Of a DNA stretch of 64,000 bases, positions 1-13,500 are shown one piece after another. The notes under the pieces were generated by a model. It saw nothing but the letters and a program-made list of their open reading frames with translations, searched no databases and was not told the origin of the DNA. Position 1 is the first letter of the stretch, and each line of letters begins with the position of its first letter. The position numbers and the translations under genes are program-made. Source of the DNA: Plazaster borealis (taxonomy: Eukaryota > Echinodermata > Asteroidea > Forcipulatida > Labidiasteridae); assembly GCA_021014325.1 (NCBI GenBank), contig CM037459.1, positions 1,941,001-2,005,000 on the forward strand, in the 5' to 3' direction.

Positions 1-1116
1 CACCTAAAGTGTGCGAACAAGTAAGCTATAAATTTACACATATTTGTGAAATAATCACATTTTGTTTGCAAAGATTCCTTCAAGATGCATCGCATATTTT
101 TTGCCAATTCGATGGTAGAAATTTAATGATAAAAAATTATTGCTATTTTCCTTTACCGGAGGAAGTTATTAAGTTCCATTTTAAAATCTGAACTAAACAA
201 CCATTCAACGATAAGGGCCTAGTGATACATGTAGTTAGTTAAAACAAATATTTGTCTAACAGCAGCCATGTACAAACAATCGACCTTATGCACATGACGT
301 CATTTGAGTAGGGCGCCCTCGCCTAGAGGTCAAAAGAAAGTTGTTTATTGGCCAATCCTGTGCGCCATGCGTACAAATCTGCGCATTTCCATTGTTTCGT
401 CATTGCATTACCTCTAAGATGGTGGCTTGATGACTTCAATGCATAAAGTCTATTGGCATGTGACAGGTATTTTGTACGTTGTGCTTAGCATACACGAAAG
501 TAGTTTAATTTTTCTGACAGATAAAGCAAGGTGTTCATTTAAAGACAGGGTCTCTTTAAGACTCCCAGACACCCCTGTGGCTAAGTGTAAATCTAACATC
601 GTACATGACAATCTAGAACAGGTTGTTTTACACATAATGGATAAATGTATGTGAATGTTACAGTGATTTTTTCTAGCGCAACAGATGCGTAGCTCTCTTT
701 GCATGTATTAGGCATCATGCCAGATTTCTAGGGAGGGTAATCTGTTATCTCAAGGTGGATGCCTTGGGGCGTCTAGCTTGACTTGAATAACTTACATCAA
801 ACAGGGCGACATTAAGGACACTCAAGACTGATGCACATCGGAGGATTTTGTATTTTGCTTTTCTCGATATCAGAGCATTGACTGAGCCTGCATTATGCGT
901 AATTGAAACACCATCCGAGAGGATCTTAATTTAATTGACCTTATATATACAGCGCGTGTACATTTGGCTGCTCAGTGACTGTGTAGTAGATTGTGAGTTT
1001 CCAGTAGACAAGTGAAGTACGGGGGCTTAATTTCATAAAGCCTGTTACAAGCAGACATCATCTGCTGATGGGGCAGCTCTTATTATCAGCACAGACTCTA
1101 TTTCTCAACAACTTCA
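1..1116. other. No gene recognised
   Basis: Apart from the promoter-like cluster near 340-430 and a TTATATATA motif near 942, I see no coding exon or known repeat. It probably belongs to an upstream DENND4 intron, since that gene's first exons must lie further left. Confidence 0.4.
360..440 (+). promoter_or_regulatory. Possible promoter-like cluster (CCAAT, GCGC, YY1-like)
   Basis: Within 90 bp are ATTGGCCAAT (about 339-348), TGTGCGCCATGCGTAC and TGCGCATTTCC (NRF1-like half sites), and AAGATGGTGGC (YY1-like) at an ATG followed by a four-codon frame. No exon attached to it could be recognised, so it may be an alternative DENND4 start, an unrelated promoter or chance. Confidence 0.2.
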
Positions 1117-1318
1117 GAAGAGTTGCCAACTCTCCCTGATTCTGCAGAAAGTTTCCTGAAAATAAACCAATCTTTCCATGTTCTGGTGAACAAATTTGAA
1201 AATTTACTGATTATGGAAACTTTTCTCCTATTACATTGAATGAAATTCTAAATATCTCCATGATTTTTGTACAAAATCTCCCTGATTGCAAGCTGCAAAT
1301 GTTAGCAGCTCTCCATTC
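1117..1318 (+). repeat. Dispersed ~190-bp repeat, copy 1
   Basis: Starts AGTTGCCAACTCTCCCTGAT and ends near GCAAGCTGCAAATGTTAGCA. Two further copies lie at 14055-14249 and 17202-17390, all on the same strand and within or beside DENND4 introns. No coding potential is seen. Confidence 0.75.
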
Positions 1319-1651
1319 AGCCAAGCAAAAGGCAAACTGACTTCACGGTTCATGGTTCATGAAACCAGATGAGTAACGAAACAATGCAAGTCCATTATGA
1401 ACACGCAAATGCACTGCCTGATATCATGCAGGGTCATACATGTATATTTCTCATTCCACTCCCCAATGGTTTTGTTACATCGGTATATTTGAACATTGTG
1501 ACTTGTGAAATGAACAGAGTACACTGTTCAAAACATTAAGATTCTGCTATTTCTCAACCCATTTTCTTCTCAGAACCAACACTTGGCACAAAAGAGATTT
1601 TAATGACATGGTAATTACCCTAAAGCCTACATGTACATGTTCCTATTTCTC

Positions 1652-2083
1652 GGCGTGTCGTGGTTCGAGCGGATAAGAACACCGAACTCAAGCTCCTGTG
1701 TTTCTAAACAGCAGAGTGTGGGTTCGAATCCCAGTCGTGACACTTGTGTCCTTAAGCAAGACACTTAACCACATGCTTCGTTCTTCGGATGGGACGTAAA
1801 GCCGTTGGTCCCGTGTGTTGTGTAATGCACGTAAAAGAACCCAGTGCACTTATCGTAAAGAGAAGGGGTTCGCCCCGGTGTTCCTGGTTTGATCGGCAGC
1901 ATATTGCGCCACAGCACCTTGTAAACCATTACATGGTGCTATGTAAAGGACTTGGTCTCATACTTCAAAAACCTAGCTCCACAATACCTTGCAGGAAAAT
2001 AATGAACGTTAAAGCGCCTTGAGCGTCACTGAGTGACGGATATGTGCGCTATATAAGAAGCCACTATTATTATTATTATTATT
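1652..2083 (+). mobile_element. tRNA-derived SINE, full length (family A)
   Basis: The head resembles a type II (Leu/Ser-like) tRNA gene, with a degenerate A box and an exact B box GGTTCGAATCC at 1721-1731. A tRNA-unrelated body follows, then the tail TGTGCGCTATATAAGAA and an ATT repeat. The same tail is seen at the end of a LINE fragment at 54700-55093, which suggests mobilisation by that LINE. No clear target duplication was found. Confidence 0.85.
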
Positions 2084-2147
2084 CACATCGAATTAGCGCA
2101 CAGTAACAAGAGCCAAAAAGGCCCCAAATCCCTAACCCGATCAGCTA

Positions 2148-2452
2148 AACTGGCATGTGATTTCTCCAAGTTTTTCCTGATTTCAGGATTTTCTCAAAAT
2201 CTCCTTGAGCTTTCCCTTTCAAAGAAAAGAAGTACTGTACAGCAGTCAACCAAAGGGAGAATATTAAATAGTCCACATTGTGTCCAAACCCATAGTTGTG
2301 TATGTCCGGTTTTGCCCAGAGTCTGTAAACCTCCTGAGTAACATTTGGGAGGTTCTGGTTCTAGAATAAGGAAATCCCATGCTCAAAAGCTGTTCAAGAA
2401 TGTTCACAATGGTCAAATCTCATCCCTGGCTAAAATATTAAGCCTTTTAAGT
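2148..2452 (+). repeat. Dispersed ~300-bp repeat, copy 1
   Basis: Shares GGATTTTCTCAAAA, CCACATTGTGTCCAAAC, AGAGTCTGTA and GAGGTTCTGG with 31612-31905 in the same order. It lies just after the SINE at 1652; the second copy also lies beside a SINE. Confidence 0.65.
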
Positions 2453-2459
2453 CCATGTT

Positions 2460-3700
2460 CAGTTTGTATGCACAAATACGGCTGAGGAATATTCATGTTC
2501 CTCGCTACAGCCTGAGGTGGTTAGAAATGTAGTTCTTGGAAACAAAAATTAACTCCATGAATCAGAAATAATGTGATGAACTTAATCGCTGCAGTGGCTG
2601 AACGTTTCTAATCACATTGTATGCATGATTGTACACCCACACGAACTATACTCATGCTGGTTATTTTGTAAATTAACTTGACATTTTTGGAATTCATTGA
2701 GGGGGGGGGGTATTTCTCGGAATACAAAGAAGTTGCCAGTAAGTTTCTTCCAGCTGGCTTCTACACAGCCTCATCCACAGGGGTGGATGATCTCGCCGCG
2801 CAATTTTTGTTTTCCCAGCACGTGCTGCTGTGCCAGTATATGCCACATTTTAATTAGCCCTGTGAGTGTGGATGTTTTCCCACTCTACGCGAGCTCATGT
2901 AAAAGAGGCATCAAGTCATTAGGCAACTGGTCCCCTCTCATTCTTCTTTGATATTGTGACGTGTCTAACTGTATGCAGTTTAGGAAGAACATGTAAAAAC
3001 AGGTTGTTTTGGGTGGGGTTTTTATACTCGCATTTTTATACTTGCATTTTGACACAAGCGTACTAGGCCGCCTACAAGTACCATACAAGCACTCGAAAAT
3101 GTTTAACAAGCGTGCACGCAAAGCAGTCACTTTTGGGAGCAAATCAGCGTTGTTTGTCGTTACATCCCTACCAGGGGTTAATGACGAGAAGTATCGATGC
3201 CCAATGTAGCGGGGCTGGGCTCTACATACTGTACACGATGCCAGAAATCATAATAGCATAAATGTAAACATTCTGACACCACATTCACGACTGTATGCAC
3301 AGCATGTGTACATTATGTATGCTATACATTCCATGAAAGTCAAATCACATCACATCACAACGCCAAGAGCCGTTAACTGGCCCGTAGGCATCCACTTCTG
3401 CGAATTGGCTGTGTTGTTTAATTTCAATTCTGTGTAGCCCAGCGTCCTTTAGTCAACTCCACTGTGTCAAGTTGTTCGCCCAACTGGCTCGAGGTCATCC
3501 TGGTCCTCTCCTTGTATGCACTGGAAAACCTGCGACCACTGCTGCTGATAGACCACTGCTTCGCACGGCATGACCACACCATCTTGCTTTGCGCGCATAC
3601 ACAGTGTCAGATGAAAAAGTCCAGCGACCTCTAGTACATCTTTCCAGATGCTCATTTGTCACCATATCTTGCCAAGAGAGACCGAGAAGGCGCCACTATG
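2460..3700. other. Intronic sequence, nothing identified
   Basis: No exon, known repeat or long specific frame is recognised. It has a G run near 2701 and short CATCACATCACA repeats near 3345. Confidence 0.4.
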
Positions 3701-3701
3701 G

Positions 3702-3893
3702 CCCAATTTCATAGAGTTGCTTAAGCACAAAAAGTAGCTAAGCACAACAAAATTATGCTTACCAGACTAAGGTTACCAGCCAAACTACCATGTTACGAGT
3801 ACAATTTGTGACTGGTATCCTGCTCATTTCTGCTAAGCAGAAAACTGTGAAGCAATATTTTCTGCTTAAGCAGCTCTATGAAATTGCGCCCTT
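3702..3893. mobile_element. Hairpin MITE, GGGCCCAATTTCAT family
   Basis: Starts GCCCAATTTCATAGAGTTGC and ends GCTCTATGAAATTGCGCCC, near-perfect inverted ends enclosing AAGCACA/TGCTTA-rich arms. This is the most abundant MITE in the window. Confidence 0.8.
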
Positions 3894-4499
3894 ACCTCAC
3901 TGAAAGGAAAACCTTTTAATATACTTTCCGTCCCAACATAAATTACTCGGGGAAACTTAGTAAGTTTTCAGATATAAGATATCAAATTTGAAAACATTTT
4001 GTAATATTCTGAGAGCAAAAAGGTTTAAAACTTCATCATTCTGTGTAGTACACATTTATGCTTTCTGGAATCAAAGTTCCCTTTTCTATGGGTTTTCTTT
4101 CATGTAGAAAACATGTACGAACAAGTCTTAACTTGAACTCTCCAAACACCTGTTTTTAGCAAGGCTAGAAAAATACTCTCAGGCTTTTTGGAGAGGTTGA
4201 TGAATTGTCCCTGATGAAAATTCCGGTTTTTACAAACATCTCTCAAGATGTACGGGTGATGGCTGATAGTGTACAACACAAAGATGCTCAGTCACTTCAG
4301 GCTTTCAGGGGGGTTTTTCTTCGCCAGATATTTTTTCAAAAAATTAATCAATTCATCTACGTCTTCTCTTCACAGGTTTTTTTTTCAGGACTACTGACTA
4401 CAGCTCCAGGCTTACATGTACATGCTGATTCCTCAGTTTCAAAATCATAAAGATTTAAATGAAAAAACTTACTATGATTTTTTTTTTTTTATGCTGCAG

Positions 4500-4566
4500 G
4501 CATATCTCCCACTTCATGAATGAAGTACCTTTTCCTACTCCTCAGAGGCCAAGAATATTAATGGAG
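4500..4566 (+). CDS. DENND4: DENND4 exon: uDENN-cDENN junction
   Basis: 67 nt between a TGCAG acceptor and a GTAAGT donor. It reads [20 protein letters not shown], close to the conserved DENND4 stretch just before cDENN. It begins with the last base of a split codon, so an upstream exon must exist outside the window; none is recognisable in 1-4499. Confidence 0.88.
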
Positions 4567-7500
4567 GTAAGTCTGTCAGATTCCATTGCAAATCTCATCT
4601 CTCTCCTAGTTAGGAATCATACCGATGTTTGGATTGATATTTTATTGTTTTACAAGCAGCCACAATTGTCATAATTTTATAAAGCTGCTAAGCACATGTA
4701 TACATTTACTGCACTTTGAGAATATTGCTTAGCTGTTTTTACGAGACAAACACAATGCAATAAACAATATATTGAAGGGGTTTCCTGCACAGGTTTTCCA
4801 AGCTCATAAATTAACTGCACTTTGAGAATTTTGCTTAGCTGTTTTTACGAGACAAATGTAATTCAATAAACATTACATTGAACAGGTTTCCTGCATAGTT
4901 TTCATAAGCACATAAATTTACTGCACTTTGAGAATTTTGCTAAGCTGTTTTTACGAGACAAACGCAGTGCAATCAACATTACATTGAACGGGTTTCCTGC
5001 AAATTTGTACTCCTAGTAGACTCATTGTAGATCTGTTTGTAAGAAATATGGGTGCCTGGCAGTTCTCAGAAATATAGTTCAGTCTAGAATTACTTAAATA
5101 AGTAATGAATGCAAAGATGAAAGATGCATTGGCTGGTTAAATTCTGATTTGGAAAGGAAGAGTAAAACTACAGCAACATCAAAATAAGAAATCATTTAAA
5201 GTTTCCCTTTCAGAAGGAAAATATTATATTTCAAAAAATACAGCCATTCTGAATCCTTCCCTTCAAGGGGAGTTAGGAAATAAAGAAGATAAATTTATCA
5301 ACTGCAAAATAACCAAATACTCAGTTATGGGTAACCATTGAGCTATTCTATGGTTACTCATTCATGAGTAACCATAGAGCTATTCCATGGTTACTTGGTC
5401 ATGAGTAACCATAGAGCTATTCCATGGTTACTCGGTCATGAGTAACTATAGAGCTATTCCATGGTTTCTCAGTCGTGAGTAACCGTAGAGCTATTCCACT
5501 GTTACTCAGTCATGAGTAACCATAGAGCTATTCCACTGTTACTCAGTCATGAGTAACCATAGAGTTATTCCATGGTTACTCGGTCATGAGTAACCATAGA
5601 GCTATTCCACTGTTACTCAGTCATGAGTAACCATAGAGCTATTCCACTGTTACTCAGTCATGAGTAACCATAGAGCTATTCCGCTGTTACTCAGTCATGA
5701 GTAACTATAGAGCTATTCCATGATTTCTCAGTTGTGAGTAACCGTAGAGCTATTCCACTGTTACTCAGTCATGAGTAACCATAGAGCTATTCCACTGTTA
5801 CTCAGTCATGAGTAACCATAGAGCTATTCCACTGTTACTCAGTTATGAGTAACCATAGAGCTATTCCACTGTTACTCAGTCATGAGTAACTATAGAGCTA
5901 TTCCATGGTTTCTCAGTCGTGAGTAACTGTAGAGCTATTCCACTGTTACTCAGTCATGAGTAACCATAGAGCTATTCCACTGTTACTCAGTCATGAGTAA
6001 CCATAAAGCTATTCCATGGGTACTCAGTCATGAGTAACCAAAGAGCTATTCCATGGTTGCTCAATGATTCCCTGAGCAAATTTGGTTGTCTAATGTAATA
6101 TGAGTTACTGTAGGGTTGCCCAGATTCTGAATGAATGTACTTTTCCCACAATCTACTGATTTTCATTTTACAAATAGTGCAAAAGACTATCCCTTTAAAT
6201 TTGCCGAGTGTTGTCATTAATAAAAGAATCGGGCATCATCTCTTGCCCGACCGCCATTTTAACGCCCCCCAATTATTCCCTTCGTGATTGTGCTATGAGG
6301 GGGAGGCTGTTTGTTGACGAGGCCGACTTGTTTGCTTAGAGTTATTACCTGTCAACCGGACTGACATCTCTGAAATAAAATACTATGAGAGCTGTATACA
6401 TTTATCACATCAAGTTGGAAAGTGTCCACCTGCCTACAAGCTTAAAGATGAGGTGCAGCATTGTTAAAAACCAAGTTCTAAAACGATCTATTTGAAACCA
6501 TTTTTGGGGTGAACAAAGAACAACTGATTAAAGCGGGATTTGAACCTGCGACTTCCATGGTTTACGTGCCAGTGCTCTACCAATGAGCTATTTAGCCCTA
6601 TGTTTGCGGTCTCCTTATTTTTGGAGATGTGATGCCCTGAAGTTGGCACTTGGCTTGGAAAGCTTTATTTTTGTTTTTATAACTTGTTAACCCATCACTG
6701 ATGCATCGTTTTACTCTGTGTAATATGCAAGTCCCGCAAGAAAAACATCCAAAGGTACCTTGAATGAGAAGTGAGAACACATGACCTACATTCTCGACAG
6801 GTGTCTTTGCCCCTAATCCACCCCGGTCATACATTGATGACAGGCTAGTTAGATTTCAGAATTCCAGCTGGCCTCTAACCACATTTTGTAAATCCTTTTA
6901 AGTCGGGATGAAATTTAGGACAATTGGATTTCAATTTTACATCTAATTCCTTAATAAGCAAAACGAAGTTTGCAAACTGAAAGTAGAGTACAGACTGGAC
7001 AATATTTTGAGATTTAAATAAAGAAACTTAGTGTGAACAAGCATTGAAGCATAAGATTAAAGATGCCCATAGCAACACCCTTAAGAACAGTCGCAGCTGT
7101 AGCCATTTAAAAAATTAAACACTACTGTACTTTCCTTTTAACAAAGTACATTTTCAAGTACTTGTAGACTCATAATTGATGCAGCTTTAATGCCAGGGTC
7201 TTTTAGCTTTTGTGTTTTAGGTTTTTTTTTCTTCTTCTTTTTCTTCTTCTCTGTTTTTGGCGAGCTGCTTTAGCAGAATGCGAGCCTATGTAATACCGAT
7301 TTTGTCCGTCTGTCCGTCTGTCCGTCCGTCCGTCCGGCCGTCCGCATTGAGACTTTTTGTTAAAGTTTTTGCCTTAGATAATTTGTATGTAATTGTTTTC
7401 GTGTGAATAGATTCACTAGGTGAAAATTGAAATTGTGGTCAAGTTTTTATATTGTTTAAATATGTTAAAGTTTTCAGGGTTCATTATTACCCTCTGGAAA

Positions 7501-10500
7501 TTAAACAGCTTCTGTCCGGCCATCCGCATTGAGACTTTTTGTTAAAGTTTTTGCCTTAGATAATTTGTTGTGATATGTAATTGTTTTTGTGTGAATAGAT
7601 TCACTAGGTGAAAATTGAAATTGTGGTCAAGTTTTTGGCGAGCTGCTTTAGCAGAATGCGAGCCTATGTAATACCGATTTTGTCCGTCCGTACCCCGTCC
7701 GTCCGTCCATCTGTCCGTCCGGCCGGCCGTCCGCATTGAGACTTTTCGTTAAAGTTTTTGCCTTAGATAATTTGTTGTGATATGTAATTGTTTTTGTGTG
7801 AATAGATTCACTAGGTGAAAATGGAAATTGTGGTCAAGTTTTTCTATTGTTTAAATATGTTAAAGTTTTCAGGGTTCATTATTACCCTCTGGAAATTAAA
7901 CAGCTTCTGTCCGGCCATCTGCATTGAGACTTTTTGTTAAAGTTTTTGCCTCATGGTGTTAGATACTTTGTTGTGAAAAAATAATTGTTTTCACTCTCAA
8001 TTGCAGTTCATTTGTCTTACAGCCAAAATGTGGTTGGATCCACAGTGTGCAAATGGAAATTGTTTAAAAATGTTAAAGTTTTCAGGGTACATTATTACCC
8101 TCTGGAAATTAAACAGCTTCTGTCCGGCCATCCGCATTAAGATTTTTTGTTAACATTTTCGCCTCTTTCCCACATGTCAAACCAAGTAGGCAATGGTCAA
8201 CTACATACTTGTTAATTGTCCCCACCTCTTTGAACATCAGTTGATCAAATTTTTGTTTTTCTATTATTCATTGTTTCTCTATCGGGCGTTCGGCAGCTCG
8301 CCTTGGCAGCTTCTGCTGTTCTAGTTTTCCTTTGATAATATGGATTTGAATAACATGAGGTACATTATCTGTTTATGTACCTAAGGGGAAATCGAATATG
8401 TGTAGAATTTGTACAAACACTTGAATAGCTCACCTGCCTAATAATATTACTACTGTCCGGACGTCAAGTGGGATTGAAGGATTTCTGTAGGCTGTTCTGG
8501 ATTTCATAGAACACAGTCTGGAAAAGCAAAAAAAGTCCTTGAAAATACTCAGGAAAACTCGATGGATTGGTTTCCTCAAGTGTGGTTTTTCTTTTCTAAT
8601 TTTAGCAGCATTTTTCACATAGAAAATTATTCTCTTTAATGCATATACCTGTACTCAAATTTCGTATATATTTTCATCTACTTTGTTTTGTTCAGGAAAG
8701 TATGATTGATTGGCAGGGGAAAACAAGTTTCACAAAAGATAACAATATTGAAAAGAAAACATAAAGTCTGATGTTTTGTATGAAGAAGGAAAGTCCACAG
8801 TAAAAAAACAGATTCAAAATGAGAACCTTTGTGGACAGATGACAGATTGTACATTAAAAAAAATTCAAACCACTGCAATTTATTTTGTTTATGTTACTGA
8901 AACTGATAAATCAATCTCGGGGAGAAAGCACTGAAACGTAAATGTTTTGAAAAAAGTGGTATCCAGGAAAGGATCATTCAAATTTGTTTTATTTTTATTT
9001 ATTTACGTCATCTTTAATGAGGGTAAACTCCGATCAGCGCTGTTTTCAAACAGTTAAACAAAAATATTGCACTTCTCTTTTGCACTTCTGACAGCCAGCA
9101 AGAGTGATTCAGTAAAACTCATTTACCTTGGTGAGGCCTTGAATGTCATCTTTGAAAGGGCAAGGCCTTTTTCATTCTGTAAAGGGCACTTCCATTGGGA
9201 AATCTTAAGATCTATTGGAAACTATTGAAGACGGCCAAAGCCTTCATGGCCTCTGTTTAATTCCAGGCCTGCTACATGTAAATTTGTTTTTCTTCAATAA
9301 CGACTTGTAATCATGACCCAATTCACCTGGGCCCAATTTCATAGAGCTGCTAAGCACAAAAATTTGCTTAGCATGAAATTTCTTCCTTGATAAAAACAGG
9401 ATTACCAACCAAATTTCCATGTGTTGCATATTGCTTGTTACTGGTATTCAGCTGTTGTTTGCTTATCCTGAAAATCACATGGAAATTTGGTTGGTAATCC
9501 TGTTTTTATCAAGGAAGAAATTTCATGCTAAGCAAATTTTTGTGCTTAGCAGCTCTATGAAATTGGGCCCAGACGTCATCATCACAATAATCTTGGTTGC
9601 GCCATTTTGGGAGTGAATGTACCTGTGTGTTTTACAGTGTCTAGTGCAAATTTTAGGCCATGGGGCATTTACACGCTTACCTGTTGACTCCCAAAATGGT
9701 GAGCGTGGCACAGTCAAGGTGTGTGACATGCATGTAAGGGGTTATTGCAACGAATGTTAAAGACAAAGTGAAGGATTGTTAAGTAAAAAAGAAATTTAAC
9801 TAATTTCAATCTGAAAGTTGACTGATTAAAAGTTCGTGCCAAACAAATCTTCTAGATAAATTTTTTTTTTTCTGAAATGTTTTCAAAGTTGAGAATATAG
9901 CAATATATAACACCCCTAAATTACTGTTGATTATTGTGATTGCTTCAATGCAAATGTGTATTTTTGGGGGGTTTTACTTAAATGGGACCACCTTAGTTGG
10001 CAGCATTTTTACAGGTCAGTTTCATGCTGTGTTTATTGAAAACAAAAGGATTGATAAGAATTTGACTCTTCTGAAGACCACTATTGTACAATTACATAAT
10101 AAGCCTTTATGATTGAACATAATAATAACAGTGGTAACATTTTCTTGTTGTTGTTACTTTCCCCCAGCTTGGTCACGACTCCCTGGTCCTAGCTCAGCCT
10201 CAGACGTCCCCCATGCCACTTAGCGGTGCATCCTTCTGCGCCATGCTGCGTAATCTAGCACCTGACAACAGCATGAACATGCTGGCATTCGTTCTCCTGG
10301 AGCACAAGCTGTTGTTGCACTCGCTCAGACCGGCGTTGCTTACCGGCGTGGCAGAAGCTGTATCTACGGTATGTTTCTTGTTCTTGGAACAGAAGATAAT
10401 GCTTATCATAATTAATTGCTTAGGTAAAGCAACCAGGACACCAGTCAACAGACATTTTATATCTTGTGGTAATTTGGTTGGTAACCTGTCTCAACGGTTA

Positions 10501-13500
10501 GCCTAAACCTCTCTCTGCTGAGCAAGTTTATGTTCAGAGAAACACCAGGGGCAGATTTCACAAAGCACTAAGATTCAACTTAAGATTAAATGCCAGTTTT
10601 GCCATAGTGGTTTGGATTGTGACATCACATTTTGCTTAGCAATTATGAGTGATTTGCAGTTAAGATCAGTCTTAGCTCTTTGTGAAATCAAGCCCTGTTC
10701 TCCCAATATGGTTTGCCGGGGTATTGGTGTGGGGGGAGGGGGGAATGGGAAGTGGTTGTTTCTGTCTAGCCATGATCTTCATGTTCTGTACAGACTAGAC
10801 TCAAGTGTTCAACAACAACAACAAAACTGGTGAGGGGAATTTAGGAGAGTTCATTATAATGACAACCACAGCATTATTTTTAAAATAAATATTAATTGAT
10901 GTTTGAATGAAGATTCTCTCTTGTTTAATCTTGAGTATTTTAAGTGCCAATTGCAATTATTTCAGTCAATTTGGTTTCAGTCTGAAAGCTTGACAAATAA
11001 AAGCAGACACAAGTATCGTGGCAATGTTACAATCTTAAAGGGTCTGTATAGGTTTGGTAATGACTCTGAAAATTAATGGCAATAAAAACTTACTTGGTAA
11101 GAAGTACAGCAGCTGCGGATAGTATAATGCATTTTGAGAAACTTTTTACTTCAAAGTACTGGGGTTATTGAAAAAATATCACTTTTTTATCCCCAAAAAT
11201 TTGAATCTGAGAAGTGTTACCGCAGTAACGTTTCTCAGATTGTGTATTCCAATTGCAGAATATTTTTCCTGCATGGACATAACCGCTCCAGATTTTCGGC
11301 AATATCTCAAAAACGCTACCACCTTTTGAAATGAAATTTTCACAGGTTAGTTTTATGGTGTATATCTACAACTATATAGGATTGAAACAAACAGTGGGTT
11401 CCAATTACCAAACGTATACAATCCCTTTAATATGATTCGTAGAAAAGTAGAGAAAACAAGTTTTGCAAACATTATGCACCGTCCCTTTAAGGAGCAGGGA
11501 AGGTGAATGACAGACTGGAAAGGGTAGCCACCTTGAGGCCGTGTCAATCCAAGGGTAGCTTGAGGAAGGGAGTGTGGAGTGTGTGTTAAGAGCATCTGTT
11601 GGTCGGGGTTAATAGCGTCAGTGTAATGAGGCTAATGTGGGGTTTGTGCTTGAAGGCACTCTGTGTGTGTGTGTGTTGGGGGCAGCCCTCATAAAAGAGG
11701 CAGTGTTTATACAGGAAAGATGAATCTGGAATACGATTAGCTTGAGAATTTCTGCAAAAGTAAGGCTGTTTCTGAATAAGTTGATGCAGCTGAGGCTGTG
11801 GCTTGATCGTCACGTGAACATGTGTTGAAGCATAGGAGCCCCATAGCAACAGCCGCAGCCGACAATTTGGGCACGGCTTTCATTTACGTGTAGCTTGCCT
11901 AACAAAAGCAGTGCTTATCAAGAACAAACACATCAAGGCTTTATAGCAAAACAGGAGTTTAAATATCATTGCCAGGTTATCTGAATAGAGCCAGGTAATC
12001 ATTTGTGGGGGAGGGGGAACGGAAGGGGTACGGAATAGACCGTGCAAGTTTCGCGCGTATTAGAACATTGGGACCAGATAAAGCGCGCGAGTTTGTTTCC
12101 TTCACGCGTTAAAGCAATGCACGTGGGACCAAGGTGGTCCCAAAAACGTTTGAATACGCGCGAGACTTGCACGGTCTATACAAGTTGGGATGTTGGTTTG
12201 TTCTTTTGAAGGCAAGTTTTGTAAGACCACAATAAGGAAGTTGTAATTGAAACAGGAATGTGTGTATTCTTGTCAACTGTTCCTGCCTTCATTTAAGAAG
12301 AGGGTATTGGTTGGGGGGAGACAAAGATACATGTAGCAGATTTTGAAATTCCCAACTAACAGAATTTTACTGAGAAGAGGGGCTGCCCATACCTCAAACA
12401 CCCTTCCTGTGTACTATCTGGCGATTCTAATGTCAGGTGTACATACCCTAATTAAATATCACCTCATAACACTGTTTGTTCGTTGCAGTAGCACTTACTT
12501 TGCTGTGATCGAAGTGGTTTTGGCACTTGTGTCCTTGAGCAAGATACTTTACTATAATTGCTTTGTCCTTCGGATGGGACATTAAGACGTAGGTCCTTAC
12601 GAGATGGGTAGTGCATGTACAAGAACCGAGAACACTTATCACGGAAGAGTAGGGTTTAACCCCGGTGTTTCTGTTTCACATAGCAAGCACCCTTGATTAT
12701 ATGTTTCCTCAGGCTTGCGAGCTGCAGTGATAAAGTTCACTTGTGAGGCATCCTTGGTTTCATTACCAGAAATATATAATTATAATTACATATCAAGTTA
12801 TAAACCAGAAGGGAAAACTGACTGTGTAAATAACAAAGTCGATCCCTGGCTACACGGCAGCTAATGGTTGTATGTCTTCTGACCGGCACCCCCGAACAAA
12901 GATATTGACAAAATAGGCAGACCGCCAACATAGGGCTAGATAGCTCAGTTGGTGGAGCGCCGGCACGTTAAACCGAAGGTCGTTGGTTCAAATCCCGCTC
13001 TTGTAAATTTTTCTTTGTTCAACCCCAAATCAATTATAATAATAATAATAATGATGACTGTTATTCAAAAGTGAATTTACTATTTTATTGTCTTTCTCGT
13101 AGATGATCTTCCCTTTTGTATGGCAATGTCCGTACATCCCTCTGTGTCCGCTCAGCTTATCCACCGTGATTAGTGCCCCACTACCGGTCATCGTTGGAGT
13201 AGATTCACGCTATTTTGATATGTACGAACCAGCCACGGATGCAACCTGTCTGGATATCGACACCAACAGCATACTGCAGTAAGTTTAGAATCCATAGAGT
13301 TGTATAGATAGAGCTAGAGGGAGCTATGTGATGCAGGTAATCGCGTTGTATCACCATGGGCGTGAGTCTCTATGGGTAAATTGTATACAAATGTCCAATA
13401 ACTCTTTCAGTGTCAAGGTCGTACATGTACGATCTATTTTATGTATTCCGAAAGCGCCATAATCGTACATGTATAATCTTTTTTTATGTACTCAAAAAGT

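Noticed and set aside
942..1020. TTATATATA as a TATA box of a new gene
   Set aside because: No exon or coding sequence could be attached to it; AT-rich motifs are common here.
12934..13010. A functional tRNA gene
   Set aside because: It has A and B boxes but an imperfect acceptor stem, a shared non-tRNA 3' body and 5' flank with other copies; it is a SINE head.
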